This document shows, piece by piece, positions 10,731-22,828 of a stretch of 64,000 bases of DNA (its first letter is position 1; each line of letters starts with the position of its first letter). Source of the DNA: Sebastes aleutianus (Eukaryota; Chordata; Actinopteri; Perciformes; Sebastidae); the NCBI GenBank assembly GCA_916700875.1, contig CAKAKS010000001.1, positions 14,425,000-14,488,999 on the forward strand, written 5' to 3'. The notes below the pieces were generated by a model. It worked only from the letters and a program-made list of their open reading frames with translations, was not told the origin of the DNA and made no database searches. A program made the translations under genes and the position numbers.

Positions 10731-11140
10731 TAAAGCTGCTATAATCACTATTTTCATATTAATAATGGATCACATGACTCATATTGATGAACCCACAGTT
10801 AATTATTTCCAAACTGCAGTTCCACTCAGCATTAAGGAGCGTTTCAGTAACTTTCGGTTTATTGTTTTGCTTTCATGGCCTGCAACTTTACAGTTTTGCT
10901 TGATTCTCCCGGCTCTCGTCGGCGTAGTTTTCAGCCACAGCAGGCAGGTGTTTTAGTTGTTTTATTCTATCTATCCAGGCAGACACAGTTAAACGACTAG
11001 TATAGTGGAGCATTGAGCAGTTAAAGAACAAGAACACACCTCAAAACAACTTATAATGTTGCTCTGTCTGCTGTCAGCTTAAAAGGTGATGATACTGTAT
11101 GTCAGCGTTGTTTACAGCTTGTTTTCGCTGCCTCCAAGTG
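10731..11140 (+). repeat. Dispersed repeat, copy 2
   Basis: Starts TAAAGCTGCTATAATCAC and parallels 6151-6310 in direct orientation, then extends to about TCCAAGTGGC near 11140. Fish-type interspersed repeat, class not assigned. Confidence 0.45.
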
Positions 11141-13855
11141 GCAGCGAAAAAAGGTAAGATGGAGAATGGTGTACTAGAGAAGAGTTGTGCGATGTGTTTT
11201 GATTTAGATAGAAACTCACACTGTTCTGCACCTCGCTATGTGTGCGTTCTCAAAGTTCAAGTAAAAGACATCTGTAGACTTCTATAGCACACTGATAACT
11301 AAACGCAAACAACAATATCTCACGTTAAATGACAAACTTCATCAAGCCGCTCCATTTTGTCTTAAAAAAAGAACCACCGATTGTATAAACCCCCCCCCGC
11401 CACTCGTCGTAGCCAACCACCAGGGGAGGATCCACCTGACAGGGAAGCCATCTGTGGATAATAAAAAAAACAGCCAAAAGAGAAAAGAAACAGAGGAACG
11501 GATTGCCCCGAGGATAAAACACAAGCACGCATCTCCCTCACTGAGATGAAGATGGAAGTCACTCCAGGAAAGCGAGTGGGTGAGCGGAACAAAATGGAAA
11601 CAATAATTATAGAGAAAGAGAGAGAGAGAGTGTGAGTGAGGACAACGAGGGTTGAAGTTACAAGTTAGGGGGGAAAATAAACTGCCACCAAAAATGTCAA
11701 TACTTTGGTATTTGGGACTTTGGACAGAGCCAGGCTAGCTGGTGGCGGCTTCATATTTACTGAACAAACATGAGAGTAGTATCAATCTTCACATCTAACT
11801 CACAATAGGAAAGATAGGTTTCCTTTAAGGTGTGAAAAGACAAGGGAAGACACCTGTAACATACCGCTAACGCCCGCAGACGCAGCTTCAGTGAAAGGAA
11901 TAACTGGAAGTCGGGCCCATAATTCATGCAAGGTAAGGAATAAAGGGGATGCAATGCAGGCAAAAAAGCAGCAGACGCTGCATGCGGTGAAAGATGAACG
12001 AATGAGACGTTTTCTGTGCAGCTTTTTGTGATGCAGCCTGATGACAGAAGAAGAAGAAGGTCCCAGGATGATTATACACCCTCCACAGCCTCTGGCATAA
12101 TTTGATGCACATAGTTAAGCCCATTGTCTATTGTATCTGACAGAGTCGGTTGTGAACTGCTGAATAGGCTGCTTCAAGACAGAAGATTCGGTCGTCCTTT
12201 TAGCCTCCGATTGTTGTTACAATGTGTTTTCAAAGTGCTGAGCGGGCTGTTTCAAGCCAGTGGGGTCAGTTGTTCCCATTAGCCAGTGATATTACAAAAA
12301 CACTCATTAAGCTTTTATGTTCTTTTGGACACTGCTGGCTTTGTGATTCACCTCTCTCAAAGGCAAGTGATAAGAGTATTCCTTTTTTCTGCGGCTACCA
12401 TTTATGTCTGCTTCTAACAGGAGAGGCTGCTCTCTCAAGGTTGGAAAAGGTCAGGATTGATGGAGGGCTTTGATTGTTCTACTGCAGAGAAACCAAAAAA
12501 AGCACGGGAAACTCATATAAATGTGTTTGTGGTCTCACAGCGAGGAAAGAGATGTGTTTTTGTTTCATCATGATTCTGTGAAATAAAGATGAAATGCAAG
12601 GCACGAGCTGAAAATGGTACATCATCGGAGAACAAGAGACACATGGACACGGACCTGTAAGGTTCAAAAGACACCCAAAGTGCCACTTTACTTAAATTTT
12701 CAAAGTTACAAATAAAAGTTCACTTAGTTGACATTGTGAGGATTTCAATTTTTAAATCACGAACATATCCAGTGTTGGGTGGCAGAACAGAGCCTCGTCT
12801 CTGCTCGCCCGAACTTCATGTGTCCTCCCAGCTCAGGAGCAGCTTCTTCCTCTAGTGTCTATATATGCACAGCCAAACAGCCTCAGAAGCCTTACTCACC
12901 AATTAGTAAAAGAATAGCTGGCTGAAACGCCGCAGATTTGGACTGTAGGCCCTCGCAGTTCGCTTTTCTACACTGCTATCGCTCTGCAATGCAACTTCCT
13001 ACCTCCTGAGATTGGGAGAAGAACCAAAAAGACACTAGACAGCATCGACATAGCAACAAAGTATTGTAGCAGCCAAATAGGCATCACTTTCTGTTTGAGA
13101 TGCATAGAGCTTAGACCTGGCCAGGTAAATCTCTCTTTTACAGAAACACGATGAGAAACATGCAACAACAACGACAATACATCATTAATCTCATTGCTTC
13201 CTGGGCTTTCTGGGACATTCAAGATCAACGAGTAAATAATTTACAATCCTCCGTGAAATAACAGAGAGGGTGAGGGAGCATCTCAGAGCCGGGGAATGTG
13301 GTGTGGGAACATCTTTGAACACTGGAAGGAGCCCCGACGGTGGAACACAGAACATGAGAATGAAACCGCTGATGGAAGTACAGGGAGGGTTTAATCCACA
13401 ATCTGGCCTTCCTGGAGGAAACATATTTACATCCAGTACATCAGCTAATGTATCTGGGCTCACAGACTGACCAGAGGCTCTGACATGGACATACAGAGAT
13501 AGAGATAGAGGGAGTAATAGAGGAAATAGAGAAGTGAGTCCATGATAGAAGAGGTTAAAGATCAGGTTTGGGTGAAGGTAGAGGCAGAAAGTGGACAGCT
13601 TGACAGTTGTTGTTGAATAATAGGTTCTCTGTTTTCCGTCTGAGGAAAGAGCGAAACACTTGAAAATGAAGAGATTGGATGAGGTTCACTGAAGAGAGAG
13701 ATATGGATAAGGGACAGGGATCACAAGAGCAAGTTCAGGAGCCAAAAGGTGGACTGCTGCTGCCAAAGTAACTGGAGGAGGAAGAGACATTGGAATGGCT
13801 TCAGATCTGTGCTGAGTTTCCTGGTCGGCTGATGGCAGAATAAAATGGAGCGGAG

Positions 13856-14052
13856 CTACCAAACGTAGCCAATCTCGTCATCCTTGTCGTCGTCCTCGTC
13901 CTCGTCGTCCTCGATGGCTCCTCTGGGGTGAATCCGGCCCCGTCTCTTCTTCTGCCGGCTCCGCCCGCTCTGTGATGGCTCCTCCTCTTGGTCGTCGAGG
14001 AGAATGACGGCGCCGCCGCTGCCAAAATCCCCCGATGTCTCCTGGTCCTCAT
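13856..14052 (-). CDS. spock1: spock1 terminal coding exon: acidic tail
   Basis: 197 bp, acceptor CTACAG, stop TAG at 13856-13858. Encodes EDQETSGDFGSGGAVILLDD, a basic cluster SGRSRQKKRRGRIHPRG, then EDDEDEDDDKDDEIGYVW. Two Ser-Gly pairs in an acidic setting resemble the glycosaminoglycan attachment sites of testicans. The basic cluster differs from what I recall of human SPOCK1. Confidence 0.93.
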
Positions 14053-15225
14053 CTGTAGGGGAGACACACAGACAAACAGACGGGTTAGAAGCACAGTGAG
14101 ATCCCTACATGTGTAACAGAGTCTGTATACTGTGCGTCTCCACCTGCCATAGATCAAGTAGTGTGGGTTCAGCGGCTCATGGTTGCACAGATTGAGCCGT
14201 CTAGCTGGCACAACCATTTGTGTTTTTTTATGAAATGCCTAAACAACAGTTGGATGGATTACCATGAAATTTGGCATGAATTGCAATAACTTTGGTGATT
14301 TCTTCGCTTTTCATCTAGCAACCTCATGAGGTCCAAATTAAAAAAATAATGATATTCCCATCAGTGGCGAGTTGGAGAGGGTCTGTATTTGCATAGTTGC
14401 ATAGTTGAAAAACTCAACTTTATGCAAATGAGCCCGTCCAGCGTGACTCGGCTGGCTCACAAAATTTGGACCAAGCTGTCAAACTAGGCAATCCAAATGA
14501 AACAAGATTCAGCAGTGGCATTGATTACATTGGTACATTCCACGATAGGATACGTCACCGCTTGAGCGGCCAGTTGAGTGGAGCAGAGTGTCCCCTAGCG
14601 TCCTCGCCAGATCTGGTGGACATGTAGCGTTAGTCTGCAGAGCCGACCATGGTGACTATAAACTACAATTATATTCACATAGTCATGACTGACCAGTATA
14701 CATATACAGTATTCTGTTCTCCTATCCAGAAAATAAATGGCAGCACAGAAGAAGAGAAGAAGGTGACACAATCCCGTCCATCATTCCTCCACTCAACTCG
14801 CCAGCTTCAGTGGTGTCTGGCAGTTACATCAAGCTACACCTGCAAACATTCTGATGTCAAACAAATGTTTTTTGGCATTAATGTTGCATCCTGTGCAGCT
14901 ACAGTGTGAACAGGAGTCATTATCTCAGCTGCTGCCTCCAGCATTTTGTGGAATTGGGAAACCTGAAAATCCCAGTTCAAAACAGCCTATTTACACCTGG
15001 GTATAAGTATACTCTGGTTGAGTGGCACTTACAGTGTTAAAATCAGTTTGGTGTCCTTGTGTTTGGGCTATCAAGCGGAGAGCTGCTGCATTGCTACCTG
15101 TTTTTTTTTTGCTATGCAAGGCCGAACGGGAGAACTCCAGGCTGCTCCAGCCTGAGGCCACTCAGCCAGAGTTAGATGAGCTTGTTAAAGCGGAGACAAA
15201 GGACTGCTGCTGTCAGTGCGTGTGT

Positions 15226-15256
<31 letters not shown>

Positions 15257-18200
15257 GCACCGGAGAGAGACCTCATCAATATTGGAAGCTGCAATTACTG
15301 GCTTTGGACTAGACTGGCATTCGTGTGAGCCGTAATCTGTGACTGAGCGTTGGCTGTTTGATTGGTAATCAGTATATCTGCCTGGATTCTTTCGTGCTAA
15401 TTATTGTTCTTTTTTTTCCCACAATGAAATCCCTCGGCTATTGATTTGCAGCAAAGTGCTTCTATTGGCTTTTTGACCATTCCCTTTGAATTTCCACCGC
15501 TGGCTTGTTAACTATGTCTTTGACACATCAAAGCACTTAATTATATATATTCTTTGTCTAAATACATCTTCTTGGATGCCAGCAGCTTAAGCGTTTATTC
15601 TCCTATAAAAAAGGTGCGACTCAGTCACTGCTACGAACTCATGTTTATAACAAATCTTTTGACACGGCTCTCTGCTGACAACTGTGACGGATTTTCCGAC
15701 TTGACTTGCAAGTTGCTGGCGTTTTATCAAAGCTACATAAGCAGAATATCAGAGGCAGATAGAATCAGACACATGACTGATAGTACACCAGCCAGACTGG
15801 ATCCGGAGGCACGCCTAATGTTATCTATTTCCTAAATGATTACTGGTGCGTAGATACCGGTAAAGATAAAGAGAGACAGGGAGAGATACTGAGCAAAGAA
15901 TTGGGATAAAGTTGGTGTTGTAAGTGTTTCAGCGGTACGTTATGTTTTAAAGAGAAGCTCCGCAGTCTCTCTCATCTGTAGCAGCAGCAGATTACAAAGG
16001 GAGATAAAAGACAGACAGCAGTCCACCTGGATCAGAGCATTTACTCTGAAAGGCAGCTAGACAAATGGGAGTCCAATCCCTTGTTTAGCTGTAAGTGAAC
16101 ATGTGTGTTTTGGTCTTACCGCAGTTAGGGTTGCCTTGTTTTCTGGAGCCAGCGATCTCGTTGCCATATTTGTCCACACACCAACACTGGCCGGTGCTGC
16201 CGTGACACTGGGTCGGTTTGAAGTAGCCCTCCTCGGTACAACGGGGAATATAAGAGCCTAAAGATGGAGAGGAAAGAAAAGGAAAGGAAGGGAGGAAGGG
16301 GGAAAAGGTTAGAGAAAGCAAGTGATGGAGAGGGTGGAGAACATGAAAGTGACCACGGTTCTTGTGCATTCGCAGAGCGAGATCAACAATCAATTACTGC
16401 TGTGAAGGTTGCGGGACAACGACCATACATCCTGCTTAAAGGGAAGCAGTCATTTTCAATAACACGCACACACACCTAGTTGTGTTACCTTCATTTGACC
16501 CAGCCCGAGCTCATTTTTCATTCTGTTTTGTTGTGAACGATCTGCCGGAGGGGACAGGCGACATGTGTACAAAATGTCAGGATGTGCTTTATAGTGTGTG
16601 TGTGTACCGTGTGTTTTATGCCACCGATTGATTTTCTCTGCTTGAAACTATTAAACTATTAAAGAGGCCCTATTATGCTTTTTCCATTCCCTTTAGTGAG
16701 TTATATATTTTTTTGTGCATGTAAAAGGTCTGCAAAGTTACAAAGCTCAAAGTCCACGCCAAAGGGAGTTACTCTCCCCCACAGAAAAACTGCTCCTGAA
16801 CTGCCTGAAACACCTCGCTTTAAGCACTGCCTTTTATTCCGTAACGTTGTGATGTCACCAAGTAATACATTTGCATAAAACCTGCCTAGCGGCTAGTTCA
16901 GCACGCCCTCAAACAAAGCTAGATCGAGCGGAGATAGAACGGAGTCCAAAGAGTTTGGTTATGTTGACCAATCACAACAGTGGGCCAGCTGACCAATCAA
17001 AGCAGACTGGGCTTTTCGGGCGGGGAGGGTTAGGAACTCAAACAAAGCGTTTCAGACTAAGAGTAAAAAAAGATGCTGCAGCGCAGCCGGTATGAGAAAA
17101 GTAATTTTTTTAACATTAAAGCATGTAAACACGTTCTAGTAGAAACCCAAAATACAATTATGCACCTGGAAATAAACATACTAGGTCTCCTTTAATAAAG
17201 AGATCAAAGATTTTTCATGCTAGTGTGTGTGTTTGTTCGCATTAAAGGTGGGCATGGTTGGTTTCTCAGACAGGAATCAGTGGCTGACAGCAGTCAATCA
17301 TCCAGACTGACCTATGAGGCTCTTCCTTCGACTCTGATTCTGGATCCTGGTCTTCTCAGCTTGGCAGGGCAGTCCTACAACCAGAGAGCACACAAAACAG
17401 TTTCATTAATAGAGCTTGTTTTTCTACCAGCATAATTTAACTGAAAATGGCTCTTTCTCTGTCTTACCATCTACTCTAGTTAACATATTATTGATTATCC
17501 TTATATTGGTCACCTGTTCATTCCTCAATGCATCCTCTGTCCTCACATCGACATGCCTGAATCTATTCTGTATCCTCCTCAATCCATCATCCGCTTAAAG
17601 GACCACAGTCTCAGTAAAAAATTTGCATTTTACAGATAATTGGTACCAGTCATCGTGATATTTATCTATTTTATTGGTTTAATTGTTACATTATTATTAC
17701 ATTTTCATAATTTTTTTCTCTTGTGCATTAGCCTCAAATTGGTTTTACTGTTTACTAGGGCTGTCAAAGTTAATGCGATAATAACACGTTAACACAAATT
17801 TGTTATAACGCCACTAATTTCTTTAACGCAGTAATGCAACCTGCGATTTTGTGGTTGTAGCGGGCTCACTTTTGAAGCTAGAGTGAAGATACTGCTATCA
17901 TATGAAACTAGAAAAACCTAATGAATCCATTGGTGCCAACCATGTCATACTAACTTGTCACAAAGGAGACTAAATAACGCTCCAAACTTGTGCCTAATAT
18001 TGGCGAAGAAAAACGAGCATGGCCATTTTCAAAGGGGTCCCTTGACCTCTGACCTCAAGATATGTGAATGAAAATCTCTCCTTAACAGACATGTCCACTT
18101 TATGATAATCACATGCAGTTTGGGGCAAGTCATAGTCAAGTCAGCATACTGACACACTGACAGCTGTTGTTGCCTGTTGGGCTTGAGTTTGCCATGTTAT

Positions 18201-19260
18201 GATTTGAGCATACTTGTTTATGCTGAATGCAGTACCTGTGAGGGTTTCTGGACAATATTTGACATTGTTTTGTGTTGTTAATTGATTTCCAATAATACAT
18301 ATATACATGCATTTGCATAAAGCAAGCATATTGTTATATATGTCCACTTCCATATTGATAAGAATATTAAATACTTGAGAAATCTTCCTTTAAGGTACAT
18401 TTTGAAAAGATAAAAAATGTGCGATTAATTTGTGATTAATCGCGATTAACTATGGACAATCATGCAATTAATCCAGATTAAATAATTTATAATATATAAT
18501 ATTTTTTAATATCGATTGACAGCCCTACTGTTTACATCTTATTATTGTCTTTTGTCCTTCTTATTTAAAGGTTTCCGTTTTTTTTATTCGACCGTCTCCC
18601 CCTCCTCACCGTCAGGTTTCTGGAAGCAGTAGCACCACTCGTTGTTAGACAGCTTTCCGTCCTTGAAGGAGTCACAGGAGTTGAAGAGGGGCTTCATGCA
18701 CAGCTCATACTTGTCCAGGTAAATGGCACTCAGCTCCGATTGGTCCAGCAGGAGGTCAAAGTTCATGTCAAGCTTGTTGAACATCCAGCCCAGTGAGTCC
18801 TTACAGATGGGCAAGATGCTGGTGTCAAAGTCTAGAGGAGAAAAGAGACAGAGAGGGGAAAAAATAGATAATGGAATTCTTGATGTTGAACATTTCTGAA
18901 AGTGCATAACGTGTCCAGGTCACTTACATTTTTATCTTTTTTCAAGTATCACACTGAGAGTATCTGAGTGTGTGCGGTGGCAGAGCTGACATGTGTTCAG
19001 ACATGTTGACATTACAGAGGACAGAGCGGGGTCGCTGCTGTCAACAGGCGCCCTCATGAGGACTGAAAAGCGTGGCTGTTCAACAGGAAAGGGCTGCACA
19101 CACACACATACACACACATTTTGTGGGGGGATGTACTCACGTCCAGTGGCGGAGTCAAAGCTGTCAGAGGATTTGAGGTCTCTGTTGGCGTCGAGGTGGA
19201 GCACTCCGAACCAGTCCTTTAGTCTGGCAGCCAGACTGTGGAGCTCTGTGTCAGTGCAGG

Positions 19261-19321
<61 letters not shown>

Positions 19322-22201
19322 AAATAATGAGGAGAAGGGGAAGCTGTCAATCTGCTGCTGTCATCAGAGAAGAAAAAACATTATTTTTTTGCTTCTTATC
19401 AAACTCTCATTTCATTTCTGTTGTGTACTTTTCCTCTCTGCGTCCTTTCTTTTCCTTTTCTTATCCAACTCTTCTCCTTGAGTAAACAAAGTAGAGTGAT
19501 ATCCAGAGTGGAGCTGCTATCTCTTGACAGTTACCATAGGAACCCAATCTGACATAAACATACACACAAATACAAATACAGTACACACATACTGGAGTTT
19601 CCTTGTCTGCTGTCATCTCTATCTGTTCACCATTTAGTGCTCTTGTTCAGATGATTGATCTTATCCATGCGGGAAACTGTGCACTCACAGTCACACACAC
19701 TACCAATGGACAAAGGTCTGTTTGCAGTGAGAAGCCACTTGATCGTTGCATTTTGTCCACTGGGCAGATAAATCTGTGTTTGTGTTGTTGTTTTTTCCAA
19801 ATCTTTTTTTTATTATTATATTTTCGGCATTCTCGCTTGGAGTGTAAGAAAATATCAAAAATATCAAATATATCATGTTTTGTGATACTGTATCGAATCT
19901 CAAAAACGCAGAATCGATTTTGAATTAATAACAGTTTGCATGCAAAGATGAACTAAGTCAATACTTTATTTCATTTACACCCTCTCAGTGTATGTGCCCT
20001 CTCAAAGTAGTGCTGTGATATTTGATGTTACAGAGACTAATGAAGGCAAATGCAAATCCCAATGTTCAGATTGCATGAAAAAGTTAACTTTTTTAAACTC
20101 AGATTGTATTTATATGGTGGTGTTCTTTTTACTATGACAGTTTTCCTAAAATTAGGTTAAAAAAATTGCAATATACAGTATCGCAATATATTGAAATGTA
20201 ACCCCTCTATCGTGATATGTATCGTATCGCCAGATTCTTGCCAATACACAGCCCTAATTTTCGCCTTTATTTGTCAGATGATGATGATGGGGGGAGATAG
20301 AGAGAAAGGATGGAGGGGGGGCGTGGGGGGTGGGGGGTGGGGGTAGGACATGCAACAAAGGTCTGAAGGCTGGAATCCAACCCGGGACGTTGCGGTTACA
20401 TGGCATGTGCTGTAACCATTCAGCTACTCCAGTCTTTGTGTTTTTTATGCGTGATCACACTCCTCTGCGCTCCAAAAGAAAGCTGATCCTACACCGCCAT
20501 GCATGTTGATGCAACTCTCCATGCTGCGACCCAAAGAGAACACAAACTGAACAACACATTTACTGGTAGCCCTAATTAAAAGTATAAACCAGCCTCCGTC
20601 GCTGCCTAACATATCCCTGGTTTCTTCAGCCCCTGTGGGACTGACAGGGTCTGCCTCTGCCTGTCTCCCTCTGCGGCTCTGTCTGTCAATCTCAGTCTTC
20701 CTTTCTCTTTCTCTCCTGCATGTGATTGACATATTTTTTTCCCCATTCTGTTTCTTTTGAGAGCTTGATAAATGTGCCTGAAGGACAAGAGCCGTTCCTT
20801 CACCTCGTGCTGAGCCTTCCAATCCAAAACGCTCCGGCTTTGGCGTGGCTGATAGAAAATGCAGAAGGAGGTTGTTAGCATTCCCGGGGCCACGGAGGGG
20901 GGGGCCATGGCCACCCTGATGCAATCGCTGGCCACCCCTCGTGAGTCACATAATATGGGAGGCCTCTGTGTGGTATTTTTAAACTTGAGTAGGCTTGCTC
21001 CCAGTACATGTTTTGTTCCTTACAATCAATGTACTCCTTCAAATTAGAACTGTATATTTGTCTTTTCAAAAGAGCAGTTTGTAGAGTGTGTGTGTACGTG
21101 GGAAGTGAGTGGTGAAGCAAGAGAGAGAGAGAGAGCAGCGGCGACAGCAGCAGCGAGTAACGTTACCAACTCCGGCCCAAGCAGGAAAAGTTAACAGTGT
21201 TTGGTTTGTCCGTTCTGGGCTACTGTAGAAACATGCCGGTGCAACATGACGGACTCAGTGAAGAGGACCCGATCCCTATGTAGATATAAACGGCTCATTT
21301 TAAGGTAACAAAAACACAATTCTTATTTTCGGTGATTATACACTGAAGCGAAACATACTTATTGATATTATATTCCATTTCTGCCAATAGATCCCCCTAA
21401 ATGTCACACACTGTTCCTTTAAGGAAAAGGTCAATTAGCCTATTTGAAGAACAATGAATCGCCAAACATATGTAGGCTATATACAGATACAAAAGACATT
21501 AAAACAGAATTGTTGTGGAACTAAAAAAGGTTAACTGTACCGGTATGCATACACATCAGATAATTAGCAACATTAACTGTAAAATAAGAAACCAAAGTAT
21601 ATCAGTCCTTATTTTCAACTAGCCTACAACAGCATCATAGAATTCCTTAAATCAGTTCTTTGGTTTTGGTGTGTCACCCTAAGATTTGCAGTGGCCACCC
21701 CTATGAAACGTTGTTTGCTGTGAAACCTCATCATGCAAAGGTTTTGCGTATTCAAAGAGTCACGTCTAAATACAAATCACAACAATTTGTATCGCAATAA
21801 TAACTTCTAATTCTTGGATATAACGTTAGAAATCACAAAAGAAGGAAAAAAAACACTGTTACTCACATGCAAATACACTGAATCGTACAGTCATATAAAG
21901 CAGAGAGGAAGATAATCTCATACAAAGTCTCTCTCGCACACATACACGCACACTGATATTTACTCTAATAGAGAGAACAGAGCAGATTGGTCCCTATGTG
22001 TGAGACCTGGATCACACTTTGCTGTCAGCGGATAAAGACGTCTGCAGGTACATGCACGTCACACACACACATGCTACTGAGCCAGTGGGAGTTTTTAAGC
22101 AGGTTGCTGGGCCGAGAGATGTTTTTCTTTCTGTCGAGTCACACTCCTCATCCTGCTGCCAAACCATATTCATGTTCTGGATACAAACATACACACACAG
22201 A

Positions 22202-22249
<48 letters not shown>

Positions 22250-22787
22250 TTTTCTTTTGTAATAGTTTGGGATTGTGTCATTACTGCAGCTGCTATAAAA
22301 CACAGGATGCCTGCAGGTAACAGACTGGAGCTGAGGAGGGGACTGATAACATTTATCTGGCTGGCTATCCGTGTGACATTACCTCTGGAATCCCAAGGTG
22401 CTCTGTATCTGTGTGTGTGTGTGTGTGTGTGTGTATGTGAGATATCCCTTCAGGACCAGACGGATAGCATTTCAGAGTGCTCTTCATTTCCACGGTCTGG
22501 AGCAGAGAAAGAGAGCGAAATACCAACAGCCACAACAACATTATCCATCTTCACCTCCTAATTAAAATTCCTCCTCTGGCAGCAGTGGAGTCTGCAGCAT
22601 ATTGCTCTTTTGCTTTATCATTCATTTATTTGACCGTTCTTCATCTCCACACCAAGTTTCCTCCCCTCATCTCATTGTTTTCCTTTCTGTTCCCACTCAC
22701 CGCCATTTCAATCCCTCTCTGCTTTTGTGATTCCTTTGTTGCCTTTTAGGGCTTCTTGCTCATTTCCCTCTATTGCCTGTTAATTTC

Positions 22788-22828
<41 letters not shown>

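Larger units (their letters stand above)
9496..13855. other. Intergenic interval and presumed spock1 3' UTR
   Basis: No coding exon recognised. It holds a TIR element at 10391-10574 and a dispersed repeat at 10731-11140. The spock1 3' UTR must occupy the right part; no poly(A) signal could be chosen with confidence (a reverse ATTAAA lies near 13390 and a reverse AATAAA at 10961). Confidence 0.5.
14053..16119 (-). other. spock1 intron
   Basis: Holds a fish-type interspersed fragment at 14225-14345 and a TG microsatellite at 15218-15256. No exon supported. Confidence 0.5.

Noticed and set aside
13801..14217. A 138-codon minus-strand frame over the last spock1 exon in a different phase
   Set aside because: The phase set by the upstream exon gives the testican acidic tail ending GYVW; the other frame reads the same DNA as Arg/Thr-rich nonsense.
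20349..20436. tRNA-like sequence near a G-run cluster
   Set aside because: It has a box-B-like stretch but no plausible cloverleaf or anticodon arm; it looks like a repeat tail.
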